A stretch of DNA of 64,000 nucleotides from Mycolicibacterium porcinum. Its GTDB lineage: Bacteria; Actinomycetota; Actinomycetes; Mycobacteriales; Mycobacteriaceae. Shown in pieces: positions 1 to 8,544 of the stretch. How positions within the stretch are numbered: the first letter of the stretch is position 1; each line of letters starts with the position of its first letter. Made by a program: the position numbers and the translations under genes. The notes beneath the pieces were generated by a model. The model searched no databases and had not been told where the DNA came from. It saw nothing but the letters and a program-made list of their open reading frames with translations. The stretch is from the NCBI GenBank assembly GCA_002086835.1, contig MVIG01000027.1:1-64000 (forward strand). The letters run 5' to 3'.

Positions 1-576
1 GCTCCGCCCCCACCGGACACCGGCGCGGTTCCGTCCTCACCCCCGGGAGTCCTGGACACTCCCGACGGCTGGCACGTGACGGTGGCCGGCTCCAACGAGA
101 CCCTGCTCCCGGTGGCCCCGCTGACCACCGCGATCTCGTCGCGCGAGTACCTTGTCGGCGGCACGTTCACCGGAAAGGTCTCGGGCGGCGGCAAGACCAA
201 GCTCACCGGCGGCACGCTGGAGGCCGGCGCCCAGATCGGCTGCGGCATCATCAGCGACGAGACCGAGATCAACCCGGGCGCCAGCCTTACTCCGGGTATC
301 AAGATTCCGTTCACCGGTTCTGCGGGCGACGCCAGCCTCGGTACCGGAATCAGCTTGCAGGGCAAGGTGTACCTGAAGCCGGGCACGGTCACCATCGTCC
401 CGATCGACAAGAAGTCGTTCAAGGGCACCGGTACCCGCGTGACCATCACGGGCGTCCGGATCAAGTTCGATCAGTGCGCCGGTCAGTCGTTCATCCGCAC
501 CTACGCGACCCTGACCAGCTCCACCGACAACACCGATGACGTCATCACGTACCTCGGCGTCACCAAGGCCGTCTGA
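1..576 (+). CDS. MspA-like porin, 5'-truncated by window edge
   Basis: This is the C-terminal part of an MspA-family outer-membrane porin. The reading frame is open from base 1, so the signal peptide and true start lie upstream. The visible part shares a long pattern with the next gene: a PLTTAxSSREYLVG block, a QIGCGI block, a Lys-Lys-Ser-Phe-Lys block and a C-terminal TLTSST-DD-V-GVTKAV end. MspA proteins form octameric beta-barrels that let small hydrophilic solutes cross the mycobacterial outer membrane. Two conserved cysteines (in QIGCGI and in FDQCAG) could form a disulfide; I do not recall such a pair in classical MspA, so this is a divergent branch. The next gene starts about 90 bases downstream on the same strand and is probably co-transcribed. 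Confidence 0.8.
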   Translation, partial: APPPPDTGAVPSSPPGVLDTPDGWHVTVAGSNETLLPVAPLTTAISSREYLVGGTFTGKVSGGGKTKLTGGTLEAGAQIGCGIISDETEINPGASLTPGIKIPFTGSAGDASLGTGISLQGKVYLKPGTVTIVPIDKKSFKGTGTRVTITGVRIKFDQCAGQSFIRTYATLTSSTDNTDDVITYLGVTKAV

Positions 577-662
577 CCCGGCCCGGATACGACACCATGA
601 CTCGCCCCGCTCACCACGCTGATCCCTCGGATTCGAACCCCACGAGAGGCACAAGTTCCCGC

Positions 663-1349
663 ATGTTGAATCGATTCGCCACCCTGGCTGCTGTCTGCCT
701 GCTGGCCCCGGTTGCGTTGGCGCCGCTCGCGTCGGCCGACCCGCCGCCGCCCGGCGACCCCGCCGCACCGGCCGTTGACGCCGGGCCACCGCCCGACAAC
801 GGGGTCGTCGCCTCCGCCGAGCCGGGTGTCGTCAAGACCCCGGACGGCTGGACACTCACCGTCGCTGCCAAGGACGAGACCCAGCTGCCGGTCGCACCGC
901 TGACGACCGCGGCGTCGTCGCGTGAGTACCTGGTGGGCGCCACCTTCACCGGCACCGTCACCGGAGGCGGGTCCACCTCGCTGAACGGCGGCACGCTGGA
1001 CACCGGCTACCAGATCGGCTGCGGCATCGAACTCGGACAGGTCCGCCTCATCGGGTCGATCGGTCTGAGCACGTCGGGCTCCACCCTGGCCGGCATCATC
1101 CCCACCGGCGTGAGCATGCCGATCTCGGGCACCATCGAGATCCACGCCAAGCCCGGCACCGTCACCAACGTCTCGGTGAACAAGAAGTCGTTCAAGGCCG
1201 CACCCGTGCGCGTCACCGTGAAGGACGTCCACATCAAGATCGACGGTTGCGTCGGCCAGTCCTTCCTGCGGTCGTACGCGACGCTGACCAGTTCCACCAC
1301 CGACACCGACGATGTGGTGGCCTACTACGGCGTCACCAAGGCAGTCTGA
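663..1349 (+). CDS. MspA-like porin, second tandem copy
   Basis: A 228-residue secreted MspA-family porin, clearly a tandem duplicate of the truncated gene before it. I chose the ATG at 663, not the in-frame ATG at 597, because the product then starts with a normal signal peptide (MLNRF, hydrophobic core, cleavage after ASA-DP) and a purine-rich GAGAGG lies upstream. The mature protein begins with a Pro/Ala/Asp-rich linker of about 45 residues and then has the same beta-strand pattern and the same two cysteines as its neighbour. The expected role is a water-filled outer-membrane channel. The exact substrate and oligomeric state cannot be read from sequence. Confidence 0.8.
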   Translation: MLNRFATLAAVCLLAPVALAPLASADPPPPGDPAAPAVDAGPPPDNGVVASAEPGVVKTPDGWTLTVAAKDETQLPVAPLTTAASSREYLVGATFTGTVTGGGSTSLNGGTLDTGYQIGCGIELGQVRLIGSIGLSTSGSTLAGIIPTGVSMPISGTIEIHAKPGTVTNVSVNKKSFKAAPVRVTVKDVHIKIDGCVGQSFLRSYATLTSSTTDTDDVVAYYGVTKAV

Positions 1350-1380
1350 CGGTCTGGACGTGAAAGCGAAACACGAAGGC

Positions 1381-2115
1381 ATGAGCGAGAACTCGGACGG
1401 CACATTCGCGGTCAGGAACGCGATGGCCACCCTCGCCGCAGCCGGGCTGTTCGCGGTCGGTGCGGCGGTTGCCTGCTCGGCAACCGCCGCTGCCGACCCG
1501 GCACCGCCGGAGGTCCCGGGCGCCCCCGCGGGCGCCGCACCGGCCCCGGCGCCGGAACCGGCTCCTCCGCCAGGTCCTGAAGTGCCCCTGATGGGCGCGC
1601 CTCTGGGACCGAGCGGGTTGTCGGTGCTGGGACAGACCGGCACGGACACGGCGCCTGGCCGGCTCGGCGTCCCGAACGGGGTCGACATGAGCCCCGGCGC
1701 GCTGCTCGGCCAATATGCGGCTCCGTCCGCACCGGGCGGGCCGCCACCGACCGAGGCTCCCAACCTCAGGGCGTTCAACAACGGACACTTCTTCCCGCAG
1801 AACGAGAAGCCGTCGGCACCCGGGCAGGGCACCCAGGTGGGAGTTGAACCGGGTCAGGAGAACGCTGATATCTCCGGGCTCGACTGGATGCGGCAGATGC
1901 ACACGCTGTACCGCAACGGCAACCTGCGCGGTTCACTGCTGGGCCAGGTCCCCAAAGAGCAACTGGGCGAACCACTTCCGGGCACCGCTCCCCCGCCCGG
2001 AACGAACATTCCGTCCGGCCTGGGTGAGAATCTGCCGGACCCGGCGGCACCGCCCGCGCCGGGAGCGCCGCCGGCACCGGGAGCTCCGATTCCCCCCGCA
2101 CCACCTGCTCCGTAA
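1381..2115 (+). CDS. Secreted proline-rich protein, unknown function
   Basis: A 244-residue protein that I cannot assign to a named family. The ATG at 1381 follows a GAAGG ribosome site. The N-terminus (about residues 1-40) has a hydrophobic segment ending in an Ala-rich ATAAA-DP cleavage site, so it is probably exported. A Pro/Ala-rich stretch follows, then a less biased middle (about 120-200) with the tryptophan-containing motif SGLDWMRQMHTLYRNGNLRG, then a Pro/Ala/Gly tail of PAPGAP-type repeats. Such tails are common in mycobacterial cell-wall proteins. It lies 31 bases after the MspA-like gene and is followed by a strong hairpin, so it probably ends that operon. Confidence 0.65.
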   Translation: MSENSDGTFAVRNAMATLAAAGLFAVGAAVACSATAAADPAPPEVPGAPAGAAPAPAPEPAPPPGPEVPLMGAPLGPSGLSVLGQTGTDTAPGRLGVPNGVDMSPGALLGQYAAPSAPGGPPPTEAPNLRAFNNGHFFPQNEKPSAPGQGTQVGVEPGQENADISGLDWMRQMHTLYRNGNLRGSLLGQVPKEQLGEPLPGTAPPPGTNIPSGLGENLPDPAAPPAPGAPPAPGAPIPPAPPAP

Positions 2116-2127
2116 CACCGAAGCCCT

Positions 2128-2160
2128 CGGGCAGCGTCCGGCCAACCCGGACGCTGCCCG
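2128..2160 (+). terminator. Perfect hairpin after porin operon
   Basis: A 14-bp perfect inverted repeat (CGGGCAGCGTCCGG and its complement) with a 5-base loop begins 13 bases after the stop codon of the proline-rich protein and is followed by ATTTGCTTT. This is the form of a GC-rich intrinsic terminator with a short T-rich tail. Confidence 0.8.
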
Positions 2161-2332
2161 ATTTGCTTTGCTCAGCACCCCCAAGCGGTCAGCCACAAAT
2201 CGTCCGACACCAGCCGTACGAAGTTTGGCAACTTGCTGTTCATCTCCTGTACATCGGGCATACACTGGCAAATTAACGGCCGGGACTGCAGGTGAGAGCA
2301 ACAGATGAGACCCGACCGCCAGGAGGGTCGGG

Positions 2333-2650
2333 ATGCTGCTCCATGCTCGCTATACGAAAATCACCGGTATTGCCGCGGTCATGCCGGCCATTGCCATCGG
2401 GGGCGCGCCATTTGCCACGGCGGAACCGACCGCAGGCAGCGGCCAACGAGCCGACGAGACCATCTCGGCCCTGAGTGCCGAGGGCTACACCGTGGCGATC
2501 AACTGGGTCGGCGGCACCAGTACGTTGCCGCTGGATCGCTGCCGGGTCAACTCGATCCACAACCCCAACCGTGGAATTCCGGCCCTGCCGAAGTCCTCGG
2601 TGACGGTGTACGTGGACGTGCAATGCCCCGACGAGTCCGAGACCTCCTGA
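2333..2650 (+). CDS. Small secreted protein, tandem paralog 1
   Basis: A 105-residue secreted protein of unknown function. An AGGAGGG ribosome site sits just upstream of the ATG. The N-terminus is a signal peptide (cleavage near FATAEP), leaving a mature domain of about 75 residues. The core pattern is PTAG-x4-ADxTI-x2-L-x2-GY-V-INWV-G-S-PL-RC-x5-HNP, then VTVYVDVxCP. It contains two cysteines that probably form one disulfide. The next gene encodes a close paralog, so this is a local duplication. Small proteins with this INWV...YVDVxC layout are common in mycobacteria, but no function is known to me. Confidence 0.7.
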   Translation: MLLHARYTKITGIAAVMPAIAIGGAPFATAEPTAGSGQRADETISALSAEGYTVAINWVGGTSTLPLDRCRVNSIHNPNRGIPALPKSSVTVYVDVQCPDESETS

Positions 2651-2717
2651 ATCCGGCGCACCCCGGCTGATCCGGCGGCATAGACTGGCAGGACCGGTCC
2701 GAGCCGCCGGAAGGATC

Positions 2718-3059
2718 ATGATGGCGCGAGCGTCGAGTTGCACGAAGGTGTTCGCATCCTTCGGGCTGCTGTGTGCGGCGATCGTCCTGGCTCCGGCCGC
2801 CGCAGCAGATCCGACCGCAGGCACCCGATCGGCAGCCGACACGATCAACGACCTCACCGCCAAGGGCTACGACGTCCAGATCAACTGGGTCAGCGGGGTC
2901 AGCAGCGAGCCGCTCACACGATGCAGGGCGACGGCGGTGCACAATCCCGATCGGTCGCCCGGCACCGATCCGTCGAACACCACCGTCTACGTGGACGTCT
3001 CGTGCCCCAACGGGCCCGACGACGACATCTGGGGCGGCATCGGAATCGGGTTCGGTTAG
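2718..3059 (+). CDS. Small secreted protein, tandem paralog 2
   Basis: A 113-residue secreted protein and the tandem paralog of the preceding gene. The GGAAGG ribosome site precedes two adjacent ATG codons (2718 and 2721). The signal peptide ends near PAAAADP. The mature region repeats the shared pattern (ADTIN-L-x2-KGYDVQINWVSG, TRC, VHNPDR, TVYVDVSCP) with the same two cysteines. It differs by a longer, Asp- and Gly-rich C-terminus ending GIGIGFG. The 67-base gap between the two genes holds no visible terminator, so they may be one transcript. Confidence 0.7.
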   Translation: MMARASSCTKVFASFGLLCAAIVLAPAAAADPTAGTRSAADTINDLTAKGYDVQINWVSGVSSEPLTRCRATAVHNPDRSPGTDPSNTTVYVDVSCPNGPDDDIWGGIGIGFG

Positions 3060-3088
3060 CGCCCGCGAAAATTCCCGGCCGGTTCGCC

Positions 3089-3490
3089 TCAGAACGCGGC
3101 CCCATTCGGTACCGACGTGGTGGCGTAGGGATTCGACATCGTCGTGGTCGGCGGCGCGGTGGTCTCCACCGGGGCTTCCGGCGGTGGCGGTGGCGCACTC
3201 GGCATTCCGGTGTCTTCACTCGTACTCACCGGTGTTCGCGGCATGGTCACGGTGGTGCTTGTCGTCGGCCGCGGCGATGCCGGACTGGTCGGTGTCACGG
3301 GGGTGAGCCGGTCCGGTTGAACCGGCAGCACCGAGTGGTGCGACGTAGTGAGAATCGCGAACACCAGCGCACCGATGGCTACCACACCGCCGATACCTGC
3401 GACCACGATCGCCGTGGTGCTCTCATACCAGGGAGTGCTCGGCGCGCCTTCTTCTGAACCGACCCAGCGCTCCTGATCAACTTCGGGCAT
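3089..3490 (-). CDS. Single-pass membrane protein with Pro/Thr-rich tail
   Basis: A 133-residue protein of unknown function starting MPEVDQERW. It has about 25 cytoplasmic residues, one transmembrane helix (roughly residues 26-48, STTAIVVAGIGGVVAIGALVFAIL), and an extracytoplasmic tail dominated by Pro, Thr and Ser. The start overlaps the 3' end of the upstream lspA gene by 14 bases, so the two are probably translated from one message. Tails of this sort often span the periplasm or carry O-glycans in mycobacteria; that is inference only. Confidence 0.6.
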   Translation of the reverse strand: MPEVDQERWVGSEEGAPSTPWYESTTAIVVAGIGGVVAIGALVFAILTTSHHSVLPVQPDRLTPVTPTSPASPRPTTSTTVTMPRTPVSTSEDTGMPSAPPPPPEAPVETTAPPTTTMSNPYATTSVPNGAAF

Positions 3491-4031
3491 GCGACTCCGC
3501 GTTCCGGGCCGCGCCGTTGAACGGAAAACCCGACAGCGACAACGCAATCAACCAGACCACTCCCGCCAACACGGCGAGATCCGCCAGATTGAACACCGGC
3601 ATCGGCCCGACGGCCAGAAAGTCGACCACGTGTCCGCGCAACGGGCCGGGCGCGCGGAACAGCCGGTCGACGAGGTTGCCCGCCGCGCCGCCCAGGATCG
3701 TCCCGAGGCCCAGTGCCCACCACGGCGAGCGCACAAGCGCACCGATCCAGGCGATGGCGGCCGCCACGGCGAGAACGACGAGGGTCAGCATCACCGTGCG
3801 GTCCGCGGCCATCGACAAGGCGGCACCGGCATTACGAGTGAGTTCGCACACCAGCCAGTTGCCGAGCAACGGGACAGTACGACCGGGCTGGAGCGTGCCC
3901 ACGGCCAGCGCCTTGGTTCCCGCGTCGATCAGAAATACGGATCCGGCCGCCAGCAACACCAGCCGACGCCGCCTCGGCTGTACCGACCCGGCGCCCGGGG
4001 CGCCAGAAACACCGGCGATGTCGGCCGTCAC
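3477..4031 (-). CDS. lspA: Prolipoprotein signal peptidase (signal peptidase II)
   Basis: LspA cleaves the signal peptide of diacylglyceryl-modified prolipoproteins at the membrane. The 184-residue form from the GTG at 4031 has four hydrophobic segments and the family motifs: [35 protein letters not shown] and PVFNLAD. The catalytic aspartates are expected to be D122 (GNLVDR) and D151 (FNLAD), and both are present. Longer in-frame starts exist up to 4130 but would overlap the divergent gene, and no strong ribosome site favours them. The neighbours (a proline-rich membrane protein and an enoyl-CoA hydratase) differ from the usual mycobacterial lspA context beside rluD and ansA, so this may be a second copy. 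Confidence 0.85.
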   Translation of the reverse strand: MTADIAGVSGAPGAGSVQPRRRRLVLLAAGSVFLIDAGTKALAVGTLQPGRTVPLLGNWLVCELTRNAGAALSMAADRTVMLTLVVLAVAAAIAWIGALVRSPWWALGLGTILGGAAGNLVDRLFRAPGPLRGHVVDFLAVGPMPVFNLADLAVLAGVVWLIALSLSGFPFNGAARNAESHARS

Positions 4032-4141
4032 CGAATCATTGTCCGCTCGCCCGCGCGGGACCGCTGGGCAACGAGACTGACTATTCGATGAACATTTGTG
4101 GTCACCCATGCCCGAGCGGGGACTCGGCACGGGAGGCTAGG

Positions 4142-4903
4142 GTGACCCTCGTGTCCGATTCCGTGTTGGTCAGCGTCGACGATCACATCGCAGTCATCAC
4201 CGTCAACGACCCCGATCGCCGCAATGCGGTGACCTTCGAAATGTCGGCGGCCCTGCGTGCCGCGGTCGAGGCCGCCGAAGCGAACCCCGATGTGCACGCG
4301 GTGATCGTCACCGGTGCCGGTAAGGCGTTCTGCGCCGGCGCCGACCTCACCGCGCTCGGCGAAGCCACAGAGGACGGGCTGCGCAAGATCTACGACGGGT
4401 TCCTCGCGGTCGCACATTGCACCCTCCCGACGATCGCGGCGGTCAACGGCGCCGCCGTCGGCGCGGGCCTGAACCTGGCGCTGGCCGCCGATGTCCGTAT
4501 CGCCGGCCCGGCCGCGCTGTTCGACCCGCGGTTTCAGAAGCTGGGTATCCACCCCGGCGGCGGTGCCACGTGGATGCTGCAGCGAGGTGTCGGCCCGCAG
4601 GTGGCCCGGGCGGCGCTGTTGTTCGGCATGCGGTTCGACGCCGAATCCGCGGTGCGCCACGGGTTGGCGCTGTCGGTCGCCGAGGACCCGGTGGGCGCCG
4701 CCCGTATGCTGGCCGCGGGCCCGGCCGGTGCGCCACGAGACGTGGTGATCGCCACCAAGGCCTCGATGCGAGCTACCGCCAACCCGGGCACGGTCGACGT
4801 CGACCAGCACGGGGCCGCCGTCGACATCGAACTCGGTCCGCAGGCCCGCTCCATCGAATCCCCGGAATTCGCAGCGCGTTTGGCCGCCGCCAAGCGCAAG
4901 TAG
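4142..4903 (+). CDS. Enoyl-CoA hydratase/isomerase family protein
   Basis: A 253-residue crotonase-fold protein. The GTG at 4142 is chosen because GGGAGG lies 7 bases upstream; an upstream ATG at 4088 would add a non-conserved stretch. The usual order is present: N-terminal strands, [11 protein letters not shown] (CoA-binding region), [10 protein letters not shown] (oxyanion-hole loop) and [23 protein letters not shown]. Members hydrate trans-2-enoyl-CoA or do related CoA-ester chemistry in beta-oxidation. It converges on bkdC with only three bases between stop codons, so it is not in that operon. The precise substrate is unknown. Confidence 0.85.
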   Translation: MTLVSDSVLVSVDDHIAVITVNDPDRRNAVTFEMSAALRAAVEAAEANPDVHAVIVTGAGKAFCAGADLTALGEATEDGLRKIYDGFLAVAHCTLPTIAAVNGAAVGAGLNLALAADVRIAGPAALFDPRFQKLGIHPGGGATWMLQRGVGPQVARAALLFGMRFDAESAVRHGLALSVAEDPVGAARMLAAGPAGAPRDVVIATKASMRATANPGTVDVDQHGAAVDIELGPQARSIESPEFAARLAAAKRK

Positions 4904-4906
4904 CCG

Positions 4907-6085
4907 CTACAGGTCGATCACCGCGAGCTCGGGTGCCTCGATCAACGAGCGCAGGTCGCCCAGGAATGCGGCGGCCTGTGCGCCGTCGACGATGCGATGG
5001 TCGAAGGCACAGGTCAATGACATGGTGGGACGGGCGACGACCGCCCCGTCGACCACGACCGGTCGCGGTTTCATCGACCCCATGCCCACAATGGCGGCCT
5101 CCGGATAGTTGATCACCGGCACACCGTCGTCCAGGCCGAGCGCGCCGAAGTTCGACACCGTGAACGTCGACCCGTTCAGCTCGGCCGGGCTGAGGGTTCC
5201 GGCTCGCGCCTGCTCGATCAGCCGGGTCACCTCTGCGGCCAACGCCCGGGTTGTCTTCGATTGCGCATCCCGGATCACCGGCACCAGCAATCCGCGCGGT
5301 GCGGCCACCCCGAAACCCAGGTGTACGACCGGATGCCGGTGTATCTGAGGGCCTTCCGCGGTTTCGAGCCAGGTGGAGTTCACCATCGGATGCCTGCCGA
5401 TCGCCAGCACCAGCAACCGCAGCGTCAGCACGAACGGCGTAACGCCGAGTTGGCTGTCCACGGCCTGGATACGGTCCCGCAGTGCCAACAGCGCTGAGCA
5501 GTCCACGTCCACCCGAGCGTGGGCATCGGGTATCTCGCTGCGCGACAACGACATCCGTCGGGCCATCGCGGCCTGCACGCCACCGACATCGATGACGTCC
5601 GAGCCGCCCGCGGCGGCCAGCACATCGTCGCACGTGACGATACCTTCGGGCCCGGACCCCGGCGCTACCTTCTGGAGGTCGACGTGCAGGTCGGCGGCCA
5701 GTTTCCGCACCGGGGGTTTGGCGCGCGCCCGCGGACCTGCCGCCCGCCTGCTGACATCCATGGTGTCGTCCGCTCCGTATCCGACCAGAACCGATTTACG
5801 GGGCGCTGCACCATTTTTCACCGTCGCACTCGGCGCGGCGGCCGGCTCGCTGGTCTCGATGCGGACCAACAGCGACCCCACGGTCAACGTGGCCCCCGCC
5901 TCGCCCCCGAGCTCCAGCACCTGGCCGGCGAACGGGCTCGGAATCTCCACCTCAGCCTTGTTGGTCTCGACCGTACACAGCGTCTGATTGAGCTCGACGG
6001 TATCGCCCACCGCAACGCTCCAGCTGGTGATCGTGGCGTCTTGGAGTCCCTCGCCGAGATCGGGGACCAGGAATTCCCGGTTCAC
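4907..6085 (-). CDS. bkdC: Branched-chain keto-acid dehydrogenase E2 (lipoyl acyltransferase)
   Basis: The dihydrolipoyl acyltransferase core of the branched-chain 2-oxo acid dehydrogenase complex, 392 residues from a GTG that overlaps the bkdB stop by 4 nt (GTGA). Residues 1-80 are a lipoyl domain with the modified lysine expected at K43 (VETNKAEV). About 115-155 is a peripheral-subunit-binding domain ([29 protein letters not shown]). The rest is the catalytic domain with the active-site histidine H363 in HRIVDGA. It transfers the acyl group made by E1 to CoA. It corresponds to Rv2495c of M. tuberculosis, first named pdhC. It is the last gene of bkdA-bkdB-bkdC. Confidence 0.93.
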   Translation of the reverse strand: MNREFLVPDLGEGLQDATITSWSVAVGDTVELNQTLCTVETNKAEVEIPSPFAGQVLELGGEAGATLTVGSLLVRIETSEPAAAPSATVKNGAAPRKSVLVGYGADDTMDVSRRAAGPRARAKPPVRKLAADLHVDLQKVAPGSGPEGIVTCDDVLAAAGGSDVIDVGGVQAAMARRMSLSRSEIPDAHARVDVDCSALLALRDRIQAVDSQLGVTPFVLTLRLLVLAIGRHPMVNSTWLETAEGPQIHRHPVVHLGFGVAAPRGLLVPVIRDAQSKTTRALAAEVTRLIEQARAGTLSPAELNGSTFTVSNFGALGLDDGVPVINYPEAAIVGMGSMKPRPVVVDGAVVARPTMSLTCAFDHRIVDGAQAAAFLGDLRSLIEAPELAVIDL

Positions 6086-7167
6086 GGTTGCCCCACGGCA
6101 CGCTCGACGCAGTCGAGCAGACGATCGACGCCGGGCAGCCACACCTTCTCCAGCCGGGCCGGTGGATACGGAGTGTCGAAACCGGTGGCGCGCAACACCG
6201 GAGCCTCCAGGTCGTAGAAGCACTCCTCGGAGATCCGCGCCGCCAGTTCAGCCCCGAACCCCAGCGTGCGGGGCCCCTCATGCATGACGACAGCTCGGCC
6301 GGTGCGCTGCACCGACGCGGCAACGGTGTCGAAATCGAGCGGGTTGAGCGAGCGCAGGTCGACGACCTCGAGGCTCCACCCCTGCTCGGCGGCCAGGTCC
6401 GCGGCGGCCAGCGCCGTCGTCACCAATCCGCCATAGGTGATCACGGTGACATCGGTTCCGTTGCGGCGCACCATCGCCCGGCCGATCGGCGGAGCGGGAC
6501 TGCTGGTGTCGACCAGTTCGCGAGCCCAGTACCTCCGCTTCGGCTCCAGGAAGATCACCGGGTCGGGGCTGCTGATCGAATGGCGCAGCAGCCAGTACGC
6601 GTCGGACGGCGTGGACGGTACGACCACCTTGAGCCCCGCGGTGTGCAGCCAGTACGACTCGGTGGACTCCGAATGGTGTTCCACCGCACCGATCCCGCCG
6701 AACGACGGAATCCGAACCGTCACACCCAGGTTGATGTCGCCGTGGGTGCGCATCCGGTACTTGGCCAGGTGACTGACGATCTGGTCGAAGGCCGGATAGC
6801 TGAACCCGTCGAACTGGATCTCCGGCACTGGGGTGAACCCGCGGATCGCCAGGCCGACCGCCACACCGATGATCGCGGACTCGGCCAGCGGAGTGTCGAA
6901 ACACCGGTCTTCACCGAAGGTCTCGGACAGCCCCTCGGTGACCCGGAAGACCCCGCCGAGGGTGGCGACGTCCTCGCCGAACACGAGGACCCGGTCGTCG
7001 GCGGCCATCGCGTCGTGCAGTGCTCGGTTGATGGCCGCCACCATGGTCAGCCCGGTCGCCGGTGCGACCGGTGCCAGTGGTGCCGGCGACGCCGCCTCAG
7101 CCAGTATCGGGTCCCATGGATCCGGCGAATCCCCCTGAGCGGCAGGACGATCGATGATCTGAGTCAT
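6082..7167 (-). CDS. bkdB: Branched-chain keto-acid dehydrogenase E1 beta
   Basis: The beta subunit of the thiamine-diphosphate-dependent E1 component, 361 residues from the ATG at 7167 (GAGGAG upstream). After an Ala/Pro-rich N-terminus of about 40 residues come the transketolase pyrimidine-binding domain ([54 protein letters not shown]) and the C-terminal domain ([30 protein letters not shown]). With E1 alpha it decarboxylates 2-oxoisocaproate, 2-oxoisovalerate and 2-oxo-3-methylvalerate and loads the acyl group on E2. It is homologous to Rv2496c. It lies 31 bases after bkdA and overlaps bkdC. Confidence 0.93.
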   Translation of the reverse strand: MTQIIDRPAAQGDSPDPWDPILAEAASPAPLAPVAPATGLTMVAAINRALHDAMAADDRVLVFGEDVATLGGVFRVTEGLSETFGEDRCFDTPLAESAIIGVAVGLAIRGFTPVPEIQFDGFSYPAFDQIVSHLAKYRMRTHGDINLGVTVRIPSFGGIGAVEHHSESTESYWLHTAGLKVVVPSTPSDAYWLLRHSISSPDPVIFLEPKRRYWARELVDTSSPAPPIGRAMVRRNGTDVTVITYGGLVTTALAAADLAAEQGWSLEVVDLRSLNPLDFDTVAASVQRTGRAVVMHEGPRTLGFGAELAARISEECFYDLEAPVLRATGFDTPYPPARLEKVWLPGVDRLLDCVERAVGQP

Positions 7168-7198
7168 TTCGCTCCTCGCGTGCGCAGTGTCATGATGC

Positions 7199-8302
7199 TC
7201 ACGCCTCCTTCGCCAGTTCGGCCGACAGGGCATCGCGTTGGCGTGCCAGATCCGGGGTGATCTCGGCATACACGGTGTCGAACAGTTCGGCCGGATCGGG
7301 ATCCGCCGCCCCGACGAGGGTGTCGCGCAATTCGGCGCACAACCGGCGTGACCGGGCGCCGACGCGTTGCTCCAGTCGCTCATCGAGCACGCCGGCGTTC
7401 TGAAGGTAGGTGCGGTACCGCGTGATCGGGTCGCGGGCCAGCCACTCGTCGACCTCGTCGGCCGACCGGTAGCGGGTGGGGTCGTCGGAGGTGGTGTGCG
7501 GCCCCATCCGGTAGGTGACGGCTTCGATGAGGGTGGGGCCCGCGCCCGTGCGGGCGCGTTCGGCGGCCTCGGCCATCACCGCATAACAGGCCAGGACATC
7601 GTTGCCGTCGACGCGGATGCCCGGCATGCCGTAGCCGATGGCCCGGTGTGCGATCGAGGGTCCGGCCTGCTGTCGGCTCACCGGCACCGAGATCGCCCAC
7701 TGGTTGTTCTGCACGAAGAACACGCACGGCGCGCGGAAAACCGATGCCAGGTTCAGCGCCTCGTGCACGTCGCCCTCGCTGGTGGCACCGTCGCCGAGAA
7801 ACGCGACCGTCACCGAGTCCTCGCCGAGGCGCTGCGCGGCCATCGCCGCGCCGACCGCGTGCAGCCCGTGGGTGCCGATCGGAATCGCGATCGGGGCGAC
7901 GCAGCGGCTGGTGAACTCGCGACCACCATGCCATTGGCCCCGCCACACCGCACCCACCTGACCTGGGCTGATCCCCCGCAGCAGGAACGCCCCGATCTCC
8001 CGGTACTGGGGAAACAGCCAGTCGGTCTTTCGGAGACAGGCAGCGGCCCCGATCTGGGCGGCCTCCTGGCCGCGGCACGAGGCATACAACGCCAGCTCAC
8101 CCTGGCGTTGCAGGTTGACGAACTCGGCGTCCAGATCGCGGGTGACCACCATGGACTCGTAGAGCCAGCCGAGCGTTTCCGGCGGCAGATCGCCGCGGTA
8201 CCGCGTCTCGTCGGTGGGTGACCCGTCGGCGTCGACCAGACGCACCGGATCCAGATCGACGCCCAGAGGTACCGGGGCCGGCTCTGCAGCTAACTCAGCC
8301 AT
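7199..8302 (-). CDS. bkdA: Branched-chain keto-acid dehydrogenase E1 alpha
   Basis: The 367-residue alpha subunit of the E1 decarboxylase. An AAGGAGG ribosome site sits just before the ATG. The thiamine-diphosphate motif is clear: GDGATSEGD ... FVQNNQWAIS. The segment RYRSADEVDEW-x-RDPITRYR is typical of branched-chain enzymes. It corresponds to Rv2497c and is the first gene of bkdA-bkdB-bkdC. The 242 bases upstream (8303-8544) carry no gene. They contain a GCTAG-N16-CTAGC inverted repeat (8400-8425) and, on the minus strand, a CATAAT that could be a -10 element, so the operon probably has its own promoter. Confidence 0.93.
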   Translation of the reverse strand: MAELAAEPAPVPLGVDLDPVRLVDADGSPTDETRYRGDLPPETLGWLYESMVVTRDLDAEFVNLQRQGELALYASCRGQEAAQIGAAACLRKTDWLFPQYREIGAFLLRGISPGQVGAVWRGQWHGGREFTSRCVAPIAIPIGTHGLHAVGAAMAAQRLGEDSVTVAFLGDGATSEGDVHEALNLASVFRAPCVFFVQNNQWAISVPVSRQQAGPSIAHRAIGYGMPGIRVDGNDVLACYAVMAEAAERARTGAGPTLIEAVTYRMGPHTTSDDPTRYRSADEVDEWLARDPITRYRTYLQNAGVLDERLEQRVGARSRRLCAELRDTLVGAADPDPAELFDTVYAEITPDLARQRDALSAELAKEA

Positions 8303-8544
8303 ACCGCCTCCTTCTCGGGTGACGGCATGTCGCGCCGCCAGTCCATGAGGTGCTCAGGGCAGCGGCGGTACGTGCAAAACCCCTGGTGAGAGGCCTCCGG
8401 CTAGATGCCTGGGTGTGGCGCTAGCTGGACGATCCGCTCGGCCCGTCGCAGCACTGGGGCATACGGCCATTATGCGCCCGAACCGAAACGACGGTGCTCA
8501 CCGTGAGTAACGGATTGGAGGCGTGTCGGATACGCCGACCGAGC

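Noticed and set aside
501-1832. Minus-strand 440-codon frame across the porin and proline-rich genes
   Set aside because: Antisense shadow of three genes that have signal peptides, ribosome sites and paralog similarity on the plus strand.
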